Positions 10,252-20,690 of a DNA stretch of 64,000 bases are shown in pieces. The position numbers and the translations under genes are program-made. Every line of letters starts with the position of its first letter. Position 1 is the stretch's first letter. Below the pieces are notes generated by a model, which saw only the letters and a program-made list of their open reading frames with translations, searched no databases and was not told where the DNA came from. Location of the stretch: NCBI GenBank assembly GCA_958450365.1, contig CAUEEP010000878.1:203501-267500 (forward strand), given 5' to 3'. This DNA comes from Mesorhabditis belari. Taxonomy: Eukaryota > Nematoda > Chromadorea > Rhabditida > Rhabditidae.

Positions 10252-12189
10252 ATGGTTGAAGATGAGGTAAAAAAGATTGCGATTCGAGGAAATGCATCGG
10301 GAATTCTTGGCTTTCGTTTGGTCGGCAGCCGACACTCCGGTGTCTTCGTCTATAGTATTCAAGATGAGCATAAACATGTGAAATTTTCGATTTATTGTTA
10401 AACGTTCACCGTAATGATCGGATTTTTAGCATTTTCAGTGTATTTTTTTCAGCAAAATGGTTTGGAGATCGGAGATCGACTCTTACAATGCGACAAAGTG
10501 CCATTGCAAGGAAGAGCGCCTGAACAGGTAACTTTTATTAAACAAACAATTGCAAATATTGTTAATTTCTTTGCTTACACTAAAGATTTACTTAAACTTT
10601 GGATATTTTACAGAAGCTTTTATGGAAAACTATCGGTTTTGGTTGAATTTCTTTTGAGATCCAACCTTGCAAACTTGACCTCTGTTTTTGAAGCTCGGCC
10701 CCTGTTTAGCTGATTTTCCAGAGCTCATATCTTGATAATCATATCGTATTTTTCGAAATCTGAAACTATTAAGAGAATATTTGAAGTTTTTATTGCTTAA
10801 AATGTAAAAAAGCGAAATCAAAATACTCATTAGAGAATATTTTGCATGTATAAAGGAACTATAAAGGACCTTTAAAGGAACCAAATAGGAACTACAAAGG
10901 AGCTATAAAGGAGCTATAAAGGAGCTATAAAGGAGCTATAAAGGAGCTATAAAGGAACTATAAAGGAACTTTAAAGGAACCAAATAGGAACTACAAAGGA
11001 GCTATAAAGGAGAAAAATTCAACTTTTAACTTTCTCGTTTTTTCGAAAAGTTCGATTTTAAAAAAATCTGTTAGATGGATTTTCAAATGGTTATCATATT
11101 CGGATTCAGCGCAAAATTCTGAGTTTATTGTTAATTTAAACAAGAAATTTGATCAGAAATTTGGTCAGAAATTTGGTCAGAGGTCAGAGGTCAGAAATTT
11201 GTTCAGAGTTCGGATGTGTTGTTCAGATTATTGAAAGGTTTCTATTAAATTTCTAACTTTGACAAAGCATATTGGCTCTGAAAAACAATATTAGATCTTC
11301 AAGTTTGAAGAATGAGATTATCTACGTGAAGATTTATATCAAATTAAAATGTGAATTTAATTTTTGTAATCAACTGTGATTTTTTTTTTCAGGTAGCCTC
11401 AATTCTCCGTTTTTCTCTCAACCGTTCGAATCACATTTTTGTAATTGTAAAACGCGAGAATTCGATTCGAGAAACCCTCGAAAAAGCTCGACAACGAGCG
11501 AATAAAGAAAACGAATTAGCGGAGAGATTTGAGGAAAATGATGAGGTGGGTGATTTCATGAAAACAAAGAAATTGAGAGTTTTTGGTTAAACTGGGGGAT
11601 CGAGAAGTAAATGAAAGTTTTTCTGAATTAAATTTTGATCTTTTAGATAATCTAACAAGTCTACCAAATAAAAACGTTCATTAAATAAATGTTTAGAGAG
11701 CAAAATTGTTTCAAATGGTATAATAAAGTAGTTACAAAAGTTCCGATGTTGAAAATTGATTTATAGGGTACGTGAAGTTCTTCCCCCTCCTAAAAGACCA
11801 CTTTTACAATGTTTTATGAGCTTTCCAAGACTCTAATTGTATTGGTGCTTTAATTATTGATAAAACAAAAACTAAATAGCGGTTATCAAGAATTAGTACT
11901 CAACCTGATAACTTCTGCTTCTGAACTTATGCATTCTTTAATGCAAAAACTTACCATTCCATTTCTTTAATCGATAATGTGAAAGTTAAACCCACAAAAT
12001 CCTAATGTGTAGATAATCATCAAATACTTGATATAAATATTTCAGGATTCCGATGAGCCGAGCAGTTCATGGAGAGGCTCATCCGAGGATTTTTCGATGA
12101 GAGAAATCACTCCTCCATCTTCTTTTCTCTCCACATCTTTCCATTACGATTCCCAGACATCACCGATGCGAATTGTAAGCGGATTATAA
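10252..12189 (+). CDS. PDZ-domain protein (multi-exon)
   Basis: Modelled exons are 10252-10377, 10453-10527, 11393-11545 and 12046-12189; all junctions are GT-AG and in phase 0. The ATG lies 3 nt after a TTTCAG acceptor, as at a trans-splice site. Residues ~8-92 form one PDZ domain: a SGILGFRLVG carboxylate-binding-loop region, then GVFVYSIQD, then NGLEIGDRLLQCD. This is followed by a charged helix (RETLEKARQRANKENELAER) and a Ser/Asp-rich tail. PDZ domains bind C-terminal peptides of partner proteins, usually as scaffolds at membranes or junctions; the partner here is unknown. Exon 4 can end at the TAA at 12187, giving ~166 aa, or splice at GTAAGC (12175) to unidentified exons. Intron 3 and the downstream flank were partly copied to 23.0-23.4 kb. 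Confidence 0.8.
10853..11010. repeat. 12-bp tandem repeat in a PDZ-gene intron
   Basis: About ten imperfect copies of a 12-bp unit (aaaggagctata or aaaggaactata) inside intron 2. The array itself contains a duplicated sub-block (aaaggaaccaaataggaact occurs twice). Confidence 0.85.
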
Positions 12190-12448
12190 AGTGTTTATTG
12201 AAAAATTTCAAAAATTGTCTGAAATAGTGATTTCACTAGTCTATTTATTCGTTTTCACTATCTGGACTAGTTGATTCGAGAACGAATCTGTTCTTGGAGA
12301 ACTTGAATACTTCATTGTTTCTAGAGATCGGAGATTTCTGGTGATTATTTCAAGTATTAAACTCTAAGATGAAAATGGCAAGTCTAACGGTATTTAAGTT
12401 TCTTTTTGCAGTTCTTAAAAGCTTGATTTACTTGAGCAATTCTGACTA

Positions 12449-12674
12449 CCGTATTTTCTCTAATGGTAGTGCACCCCGGCGTGACTCTTTTGCCGAGTTG
12501 GTCACTCTTTTACGGTTTCCAAGCTTTTGCAAAAGCTCAACACTCTAATCCCCAACTAGATCCCATCGTCAGCTACATTTTCCGACCCCACATCGATAGG
12601 TTCTGAAAGCGGTTCTCGAGATTTCGAGAAATTTAGGCGACACTCAGGGTGCACTACTATTAGAGAAAATACGG
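12449..12674. mobile_element. MITE with ACCGTATTTTCTCTAATRGTAGTGCACC termini
   Basis: Perfectly facing terminal repeats (ccgtattttctctaatggta ... tactattagagaaaatacgg) flanked by TA. Related copies are at 23217-23376 (one half) and 63359-63455. It lies just downstream of the last modelled PDZ exon. Confidence 0.85.
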
Positions 12675-13072
12675 TATTATCGATCGCCGATAGTTAGCAT
12701 CCCATTCAGCTTTGTAGTCAATAACAAAAATTGCTCTTTAATTCAAAAAATAAAAAAGAAACGTACTAATTATCTTACTAAACTAATTATCAGCATACTT
12801 TCCCCAGAATAGCAGCTTATTCATAAAAATTAAATCACCCATTTGTAAGCCTGTCATTAGACAAGAAAAAATGGTCAACAAGTCTGGCCAATTATTTCAA
12901 ATTTGTCCGATAGTCAAATCACTTTATTGAAGCTCAGCTTTACGACTTTAAATGGTAATATTACAACGGTTTTTATATATAATCTTCATCATCTTTAGAA
13001 GCGACGAATGGTGAAATCGTTTACAACTGAGGATCGGGTGTTGTTGATAACTTGTAACGCCGATCAGGAATA

Positions 13073-13908
13073 CAGGTGTGCAGAATAATAATACAGTTAA
13101 AGCTTAGCTATAGCAGAAAATAACATTCACCCAGTCTGCGGTGGTCCAACTTTGAGTAGGTTCAACAGGTCCATACTTCTTCGCAAACTCGAGACGGGTA
13201 TTCCTGTGCCTGGCAACCATTAAATGCTTCTTAGCGGCACGTCTTGTCATCAATCCAGCACGAATCAGGCTCACTGTCATTCGATTGATATCCTTACCGA
13301 ATTGTTGCTTCATGAGTCGGAATCCGTCTGAGGGATTGCGATTTGGGTCCTTCTTGGAAAACACGAGTGCTTTGTCTTCTTGAGTTGTTGTGACAGGTGG
13401 GCGGCCGGTTTTTGCGGCTCGGTAAAAGTACCCGGCTAATTTTGCTTTTGTAAACAAGCGTTTCACCTTCCTTTCTCCACACTTGAACTGCTCGTCCACA
13501 TCTTTCACTGACATCATCTGTGCTCGGCCACACCTTTCACTGACATTATCTGCTGCTCGGCCACATCTTTCACTTTCCCTGGCTTCAACGATTTTCTTCT
13601 TGTCCGGGGTCAACAAATATCCAATTAAAGACATCCTAAAATAAAAAAGACTAGCGAGAAGTTAAAAAAAACACTTAAAAAACGCAAAATTTTAAAAAAA
13701 GGCCAATACTTTTGTGCATTTCTTTTAGAGTAAGCGTTAGCAAATGTATTTTATTGGTTTATAGAAAATTTTTTGGGTTTCTGGCTATGCAATCATGAAA
13801 CTAGAGAAAAAGCTCTAGCTAAAACTTGCGCATTTTGAAATTCATAGAAATTTATAGAGTAAAAAAGATTTACAATCACTGGGGAGCAAAACTTTTTTTG
13901 CGTGACTG
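13073..13908 (-). mobile_element. Tc1-like element, catalytic half missing
   Basis: The borders are proposed from TA-flanked Tc1-like ends: caggtgtgcagaataataat at the left and the complement of cagtcacgcaaaaaaagttt at the right. The ends match each other only weakly. Between them lies one transposase-related ORF that stops before the catalytic core. Borders are uncertain. Confidence 0.5.
13104..13634 (-). CDS. Tc1-type transposase, DNA-binding part only
   Basis: An intact 176-residue ORF. Residues ~30-150 match the N-terminal bipartite helix-turn-helix of Tc1 transposases: an HTH around VKDVDEQFKCGERKVKRLF, a GRPPVT hinge resembling the GRPR AT-hook, then a second HTH and the linker HLMVARHRNTRLEFAKKY. 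The family continues with W..V.F.DES carrying the first catalytic Asp. Here the frame ends WVNVIFCYS, so the catalytic triad is absent. Near residues 20-45 a short block (ERCGRA plus spacer) is tandemly repeated. It could bind transposon ends without cutting DNA, or it may simply be a decaying remnant that is still open. Confidence 0.7.
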   Translation of the reverse strand: MSLIGYLLTPDKKKIVEARESERCGRAADNVSERCGRAQMMSVKDVDEQFKCGERKVKRLFTKAKLAGYFYRAAKTGRPPVTTTQEDKALVFSKKDPNRNPSDGFRLMKQQFGKDINRMTVSLIRAGLMTRRAAKKHLMVARHRNTRLEFAKKYGPVEPTQSWTTADWVNVIFCYS

Positions 13909-14079
13909 TACGAACGAAAAAGCCCATTTCGTTATAGAGAAATTTTGGCTAATTGGGGTTTCGCTATATGAAACTTTAACTAACTAACATAAAACCGAGT
14001 TAATCTTTAAAAATTTCTATTTAGAAATAAGATAGTTAATCGATAGCTAAAATACGATAGTTAATCCACATTTGTACAG

Positions 14080-14387
14080 AACGCTTGGCCTTTGCGAACG
14101 TGAGGATTTCGAAATCGACTTCTCGTCGGGGAAATTCCAATGCCCGATTTGCTTCAAATATACAGATTTGGTAATTTTTAAAATTGAATTCTATAGGCTT
14201 AAGCTTATTGGGTTTTTAATCCATCATTTATTATCCTTATTAGCTTTGATTTGATTGATTTGATCCTTTGATTTTGTTCAAAAGTCATTAAAATGTTTAG
14301 AAAAAGCTTCATCGTTTACGGCACATGTGGACACTGTCCGCGAGAAGATTCCTCCCATTCTCCTTTTCTGATTATGCAATTTTATAA
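14080..14387 (+). CDS. Zinc-finger-like terminal exons (partial gene)
   Basis: The exon at 14080-14170 (acceptor tttgtacag, donor gtaatt) reads a Ser/Asp-rich stretch and then FQCPICFKYTDL. It joins in frame to 14301-14387 (acceptor atgtttag), which reads KKLHRLRHMWTL and ends at TAA. The joined C-x2-C-x9-H-x3-H resembles a shortened C2H2 finger. An AATAAA follows near 14415. The exons may be the 3' end of the PDZ gene, but its exon 4 ends in phase 0 and this exon needs one extra base, so a missing exon or a separate gene is required. Confidence 0.4.
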
Positions 14388-14424
14388 AACAATACAAAGT
14401 TTTCAAGATTTTGAGAATAAATCT

Positions 14425-17069
14425 TTATTTCTCTTCACCGAGCAAAAGCTTTTCAACGATTTTCTCTTTAATCTCCGTCTCGGTCTTTTTCCATTTCGTG
14501 CGACGATTTTGAAACCAAATCTTTACCTAAATTCTAATTTTTAAACAAAAACTTTCAGAAAACAAATAGTTTAAAGTTATTTCTAGATAGCTAGATCTCC
14601 TTTTGTATTACAGATTGCGATTAGCAATCTGGAAAAGTTGTTGAAGCTAGGGTTTTTGTTTGAAAGATTTATAAAAGATACAACGAAACTACAGGGTAAT
14701 CAAAAAGTTTCCGCAGACTTTACAAAAGATCCATTTTTCAGCTAAAACCCAGATCGAAAGAAGAATCGAAATACATAGTATTAGGTGTGTGAAAAAGTAA
14801 TCCACGTTTTTTATTTTTATCTGATGAGAAGACGCTGTCTTCCCGAAAACCCTCGTTCAACCTCTTCAGAAATAGGCCTTACAATAAATTGTGATGGGTC
14901 AATCGTAAGGAAACGCTTGAATGCCATGAATTTTATCAAAATTTATCAAAAAGTTGGACAAATGATACCGCATGAATGACCACATGTCTCTTTACAGACT
15001 CGACAAAAAATCCAGAGTGTTGGTTGGGAGGTTTTACTACATCCACCTTATAGTCCAGACCTTTCTCCATCTGATTATTATTTATTTTTGTCTCTGTATA
15101 ACTTTTTGGCCAATAAACGGTTCAATTCCGAAGAAGATGTCAAAACCGAGGTTGATCTTTTCTTCGCCTCTAAGGACCAAGATTTTTATGATCGTGGAAT
15201 GTCTTTACTTGTAGAACGTTGGCAAAAGGTTGTTCTTTCGAATGGTGATTACTTCGTTGAATAAAAATTATTTTAACGAAACTTATGGTCTTTTATATTT
15301 AAACGTTAAAAGCGTGGATTACTTTTTCACACACCTAATATTTTGAAGCTGAAATCCTGGGAACTTTTTGATTACCCTGTATTTCAAGGATGCAACTATT
15401 GCGAAAATTCCCTGGATTGCGAGTCCGAATCGGAGCCGATTCTCAAGTAGTTTTGGCTTCACAGGATGCCGAATTTATGGCCAAATATAGCCAAATTTAA
15501 AGGCATCATTTTTCCCAGGGATTTGGGCATAATGATGTCAAAATGGAGAAACTCGTTCCGTCGCTCTTTAATACGGAAAACGATTAGCTCTATTACTTTC
15601 ACCTTCTCTTGTTTTTTGTTTGGTGATAAAGGATTGAAGTCAGAGGTGTTTAACAGTCAAGGGTTTAAGTCAAAGGCCCAATGCTTTAACAGGATGTTAT
15701 AGAAAAATAAATCCAAATTTTAGGCTTTCGGGGATCCCCAAAAATTTCGGCATAGAGTCGCGCAAGGTGGCAAACCGATCCAGGCACTCAACGTTTCTTC
15801 CCCTTTACCGATTTCTAAAGGGAAGCGCTTTATACCAAACGGGTATGCCAGGTCGCGAGCGATTACGCAGCCGAACAAAGAACACCTCGCCAGTCACTTC
15901 ATCTCATTTTCATTTTACATAAAATTTCATCAAAAAAGTTATATGTCCTGGATAATTTGATTATCGTGAGAATCGGTTCTATTTCGGTTCTCTGCTTTCA
16001 AATTCTTGCAAAATCATCAGGAAAAAAGCTTCTATAATCCGCGGCATTCTAGAAAACGGAAGTAACCAAATTTATGCTAGAGCAGTCAAAAATTCAGTAC
16101 CAAGAAGAATAAAACAGCCTAAAACTTCTGAAAGGAAAGTTTAGCTAATTGAATGGAAAAAAGTGCAGTTGGATTATACGATTCTTTTAACATTAGACTA
16201 GTTTTAATCATAAGGCAAAATTTCTCGAACCTGAGTCTCTGTAACGTTCAGCAAACGAGCCAACTCTTGTCGCTCGCTTGACGAGAGATATTTCTTTGCA
16301 TCAAACTGTCGCTCTAACTCGTATATCTGCCGTCCGGTGAATGTTGTCCTCGCCTTTTTCTTTGAAGACTTTGTACTTGTTTTTTTACTCGAAGAAATTG
16401 TAGGTTTTCCTAAAATTTGGCAAGTTTTCCTTTCAAAAATTGATCAATGACTTGATTCTGCCGTCGTTTCAATGACGCCGAGAAGCTTTTCAATTGAGAA
16501 ATCGGTGTTTTCTCTGGGGAATTCGAGGAGTATATCTAAAATTTACAAGCTCTGAAGCACTATGGTAGTTCTTTGTAAACCTAGATCGGAAAATCTATGT
16601 TAGTTTCTTTATTTCATCTAGAATACTAGGTTCTTTACGGATAACGGAGGGGGACAAGTTTTCTGGTCAATTTGCAGTCCGATTTTAAATAGGTTTTTGT
16701 GAATAGCTTTTGATAAAACAAATAGTTTCTGAAAGCTGACGTTCTAAGCTATCTAAATCTTATTAAGACTTTCTGATTTGACAAGTTTAAGGTACTTAAA
16801 AATGAGCTGCAAGTTGGCCAAAAAACTTACCCCCTCCCCCCTTTATCCGTAGAGCACTGAGTTCTGAATGAGCTCTCTTGGACGATTAGACTGGTTCAAA
16901 TCTGTTCAAAAAACAGTTCTGAAGGTACCAAATCAATAATAATAATAATCAATAAAAATAGTACCAAATAAACAGTCTGCTTGCTATGATTCTCACCTTG
17001 AAACACTGGAAGTGGAAACAAGCCGATGAAGAAGGGATTGAGGGTGGGAAATGTTGGAGACCAGTTCAT
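14425..17069 (-). CDS. NK-class homeobox transcription factor (complete)
   Basis: Four exons with consistent phases: 17069-16997, 16535-16452, 16409-16231 and 14526-14425 (145 aa). An N-terminal engrailed-homology/TN-like motif (FSIEKLL, near residue 37) would recruit Groucho-type corepressors. A basic linker leads into a full homeodomain, [19 protein letters not shown] ... [22 protein letters not shown], with helix-3 WFQNRR intact. The last intron splits the homeobox between Q44 and V45, a common homeobox position. The sequence looks NK-like, possibly NK7; this is from memory of the family and not checked. The protein is very short, with almost no tail ([13 protein letters not shown]). Intron 2 is 42 nt with a non-consensus GTCATT donor. 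Introns 1 and 3 carry MITE and mariner insertions. The gene converges with + strand exons 37 bp away. Confidence 0.88.
14692..15379. mobile_element. Tc1-like MITE (cagggtaatcaaaaagtttcc ends) hosting a mariner
   Basis: TA-flanked inverted ends cagggtaatcaaaaagttt / aactttttgattaccctg. The interior is mainly the mariner at 14781-15338, so the original MITE was only ~130 bp. It lies within homeobox intron 3. Confidence 0.8.
14781..15338 (+). mobile_element. Internally deleted mariner
   Basis: TA-flanked ends ttaggtgtgtgaaaaagtaa / ttactttttcacacacctaa. The plus strand retains the C-terminal part of a mariner transposase in one frame: [16 protein letters not shown] with the third catalytic Asp, then [13 protein letters not shown] and [16 protein letters not shown] before the stop. 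The DNA-binding domain and first catalytic motifs are missing or scrambled, so it is non-autonomous. Confidence 0.85.
15380..16230. other. Remainder of homeobox intron 3
   Basis: No exon recognised. Near 15850-15905 the sequence (gcgagcgattacgcagccga, gaacacctcgccagtcactt) resembles 6795-6835, suggesting an old dispersed repeat. Confidence 0.35.
16633..16854. mobile_element. MITE in homeobox intron 1
   Basis: Inverted ends tttacggataacggaggggg / cccccctttatccgtag with inner complementarity (caagttttctgg ... ccaaaaaactt), about 220 bp and non-coding. Confidence 0.7.
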
Positions 17070-17212
17070 TTGGGAAAATAGAAATTGAGTGAATTTTATA
17101 GGAAGCAGTTGACAAATTGCAATGGAATAAGAATTTGATAATCGGTTACAGTTTGTCTTTTTTTCTCAAATTTCTCAATTCCTTTTGTCGAGCAACTGAA
17201 TAACGTGTTTAA

Positions 17213-17765
17213 CAGGCTCATAGCCCGGATTTCGGTGTTTTTGGAAAAATCTCTAGCGCTTCGTCCAGAAGCATCCAATCAATTTATACCAAAAGAAGAA
17301 AATTCGGCAAAATCTTTAGTCTACATCATGGCTACAATGAAAGTGTTTTAAAATGAAATTCACTCGGAAAAATTTGCATTCTTATGAGAAAATTTAGGGA
17401 AACAGAGGTTTCAGACCCTTAGCCGTTATCCAGGAAACTTCTTATCGCCACCAAACAATTTTCCGTGTCAGTTTACATAGGAAATGCAATCTAAAAATTT
17501 GATTTAATGGTTGTGAAGCGAGCTAGAGGGGCTCAAAGTTGGGTAGAGGCGAAAAACAAAGTCGTGACAACCCAACTTTGACTTTGACAACCTTCCTCTA
17601 GCTTGCTCCACAAGCTTTAAATTGGATTAAAATTTGAATTTCATTGTAGCCATGATGTAGCCTGAAGATTTTGCTGAATTTTCTTCTTTGGATGTAAATT
17701 GATTGAGCGCTTCTAGACGAAGCTCTAGCGATTTTCTCAAAAAACATCGAAATCCTGGCTACGGG
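17213..17765. mobile_element. Foldback element with ~125-bp arms and inner hairpin
   Basis: 17215-17340 and 17637-17764 are inverted copies (catcatggctacaatgaaa / tttcattgtagccatgatg). Inside, 17510-17612 forms a second inverted repeat (gtgaagcgagctagaggggc / cctctagcttgctccacaag). It lies upstream of the homeobox start. The open frames on its arms (17096-17278, 17598-17795) are not taken as genes. Confidence 0.75.
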
Positions 17766-18990
17766 CTGGATGAAGTAGGTAAACGAATATAGCATAAAAA
17801 TAGCGTAAAAAGGTAAAAAAATATCTGCAATGAGCTAAATCTGCAGTGTAAAGCTAAAAGTTGACAAATAAAGTTGGATAAATGTAGCAAGAAGGAGCTC
17901 AGAAGGCTTGACTCGAGACTCAAAGATAAAACCAAACTAAAGTCAAAAGTTGGATACAAATCAAACCCGTGGACACCGTAGTCTATTCGAAAAACCGGTC
18001 AAAAACCAAAAAGTAAATACTTAAATCCTTGATAAAACTTGTTGTGCTTACTGCTTGAAATCAAATCCCCAAACGCTTTCCTTCTTGCCTTCTTGCCTTC
18101 TTGCAGATGTCTTCTTCTTTCTCAAATAGTGTACTTGATTTGCTTTCCTTTAGAGTATCTCTTTCATTTCTTTTTCCTTCATTTTTGGTTTGCCAATCTT
18201 GCCCGATTGGGTGGCTATTTGCCTGATTTGAGGCGCCCATTTGTGCCTTTTGAGAGACGGATGAAGAGCTTTGAGATGAGAAAAGAGGGAAGAAAAGAGA
18301 AAAGGAACAGAATCGTCCCCAGCGATTACTTGTGCCCACCACTCACTCAAATCCAATCAGCATCATGTCTTCCGATTGAGAAACCCAAAAGCGAATGACT
18401 TGTGCTTCTTGAGCGTCTATAAAGCAATACAAAATGCATAAGGAAAATGTGGGACGTTTGGAGTTGACTTGTAAATTTCAGTGTCTGTTCTGAAGCCAAA
18501 ATTTCAAAACCAGGCTAATGCAGGACAAATATTAAGTATCATTTTTTATGTAAAATTAGATAAATTTTTCAAAACTTACTTAAAATCAAAAGCAAGCCAA
18601 GGAAAAAGCCAAGAAAATGGACAGATCTTGGCCCACTTCTATGCTAATTAGGTAAATGTGTTTCAGCTTGTTGGCTGAATATCTTTCAGTTCTCTCGTTT
18701 CTCTCGAAGGCTTATTATTTTTCGTTCTTCGATTCTGAGTACCTAGTTTTGGCGCTTGTTTTTGTGACTTTTAAAGTCCTATGCACTTTTTAACATACGA
18801 TTAGCTGCTTTTGAGAATACCTGATCTGTAAGTGCCTTGGCCCTATAGCGTTAAGTATCGCAAGAAGCCTTTTTATCATAATTTGATATTTAAACTCTGG
18901 AAAAACTTAGATATTCTTCAGCTCTGAACGCATTTTTATCGATGGTTTCTAACTTTTATCTCTTGCTTTGTACGTTTATACACCTTTTTT
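17766..18990. other. Intergenic, no supported gene
   Basis: Overlapping ORFs on both strands at 18039-18398 are low-complexity Phe/Leu/Lys/Glu-rich sequence without splice or domain support. No repeat structure was recognised. Confidence 0.35.
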
Positions 18991-19001
18991 TCTGTTTAGA
19001 G

Positions 19002-19311
19002 ATGAAGGTATTCAAGTCACTCAACTGCAGTCTCTGCAAGAAACCGTGTAAGTTTTATTTTGATTTTCCTACTTAGTTTAATCACGAACCATAACGCGAA
19101 TTCAAGCGTTTGTTTTTATAACTTTCAATGCTTATTTTTAGTTGCTCGAGTTGCTAATCAACCTCGATCGCCACGAAGACTGTTGTGTGAATTAGCGATG
19201 TGTCATCAATGTTTCGAGGAGGAAAAAGCAATGAAGAAAGAACAGAGGAAGCATCAATGCACTTATGATGATGATTTTGTCAGCCGTAGCTATGCATACT
19301 CTGATTTCTGA
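19002..19311 (+). CDS. Small RING-like Cys-rich protein
   Basis: Two exons, 19002-19047 and 19142-19311, join in phase 1 to give 71 aa. The ATG follows a TTTAG acceptor by 2 nt, as at a trans-splice site. The N-terminus LNCSLCKKPF ... RRLLCELAMCHQCFEEE has the C-x2-C ... C-x4-C-x2-C spacing of the first half of a nematode RING finger. The second CP-x-C half is missing and the protein ends early. It may be a reduced paralogue of the RING/B-box gene directly downstream. Ubiquitin-ligase activity is doubtful with half a RING. Confidence 0.6.
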
Positions 19312-19345
19312 TTGGTGGGGTTTATTTGATGTTTTCTTAGAATAA

Positions 19346-19731
19346 GTAGGGTTGGTTTTGGTGGTTGGGTGGCGCCATTTTTGGCTTGCCTAGTCGAATC
19401 TAGTTTTGAACGGCTCTTGTCGGTACTTTTCTTCTATTCAAGAGAAAGATATATGCTGAAGCGATTGGTGCTAATTTAAGCGAAAAGTGTCATTGGACTT
19501 CTGTAATCGGATTACAAATGACCAATCCGCTTGGGAGAAAGAGAGACTCGCGTAGAAAGCGGATTCCAATGGAAAGGGATAAGAGACGTCTTCTCTCAAA
19601 AAAAAACCGAGAATTTGTATTTGCCTTATGTTCTCTTCTCTCATTCATTTGCGGAAGGGTTCTGAAGAAAAAAGTGCCCCCCCCAACTAGGATAGTACCA
19701 AAAGTGGCCCCTCCCAACCACCAAAGCATCT
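19346..19731. mobile_element. MITE between the two RING-related genes
   Basis: The left end tttggtggttgggtggcgcc and right end complement tttggtggttgggaggggcc face each other. The ~385-bp interior has no coding sequence. The termini are imperfect, so the boundaries are approximate. Confidence 0.55.
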
Positions 19732-19787
19732 AAGTAGGGCTTATCTAGACAAATTATTTGATTTTTTCTTACATTATTTAGATCCAG

Positions 19788-20345
19788 ATGCTCTGTCACC
19801 AGAAGTTGCCGTTTGCTCTTAAGTGCAATCATATTATTTGTACAGAATGCTACCTCAAGGCACGGAGACCAAGTGAAGATGAATTCTGGAAAAGCAAAAG
19901 TTACTATGTGATAACTTGTCCCATTTGTTGCTACAAAAATCATTTCTGCAAAAAAAGTACAAGATCAAAAAATCTCCTCCAAGGTAAAGAATTCCTTTTT
20001 CATCTTCTAACCTTGACTTAGATTTTCTGGATGAATTACCCAAGATGACACGGCAATTGGAATTTATGGAAAAACCGCGTGTTTGTGATTAGTGTGGCGA
20101 TGAGGTGTCGTTTAATCTTAACATTGTAAATTCATTTTAGGATGTTTCGGCCAAAATGCTTCACTGCGGGTGTAGTAGCGTAGTATGTTTACATAATTTG
20201 TCTTAAATCTATTTTTTAGATCTGTGGTGCTTGTTGTTCCAGAAAGCATCGTTCACATAATGCAATGAGTCTAGTGGAGAAAAGAGTAGATCCAATTACT
20301 TCCTTCAAAGAATCCATTCTTGATGAGAAATCGACAATAAGCTAG
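19788..20345 (+). pseudogene. RING/B-box (TRIM-like) gene with a nonsense codon
   Basis: Exons 19788-19983, 20022-20104, 20141-20182 and 20220-20345 join with consistent phases. Exon 1 gives a RING-like region (LKCNHIICTECYLKARR ... VITCPICC). Exons 2-4 give a B-box-type zinc domain (VCD-stop-CGDE, LHCGCSS, ICGACCSRKHRSHN). Proteins with this layout are ubiquitin E3 ligases. The TAG at 20090-20092 falls exactly between two B-box cysteines, where a sense codon such as CAG is expected. All other codons and splice sites look intact, so inactivation appears recent, or the codon is read through. An AATAAA signal lies near 20483. The first RING Cys pair is not visible in this model. Confidence 0.65.
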
Positions 20346-20690
20346 ACTTATTTCTAAAGCGAGATGCTTAATGTACTTAGTATTAAAGTTTTGTTTGTTT
20401 AGATTTATAAATGTTGACCGGTTGGAATGTTTCTGCTTTTTGATATGTTTTGCGAGCTTTTCTCTTTATCGTTGTGACTTGGAATAAATTTATAAAATAT
20501 TGTTCGATGATGGAGTTACTGTTTGAAACAGTTGTGAATTTCTTGATTGATTAACTTTTTCGAGCTTTACATTTTGTAGGTCTTTACGGCCTGGCTATCC
20601 CAAGGTAATTTCACTATTTCTCTAACATTTCCGTTATCCGTAAAGCACCTCTTCGTCTTAAAACAAAGTCTAGTCTTGTATTTACAGGTC

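Noticed and set aside
18039..18398. 119-aa plus-strand ORF beginning MLCLLLEIKSPNAFLLAF
   Set aside because: The hydrophobic start looks like a signal peptide, but the rest is low-complexity and both opposite frames are equally open.
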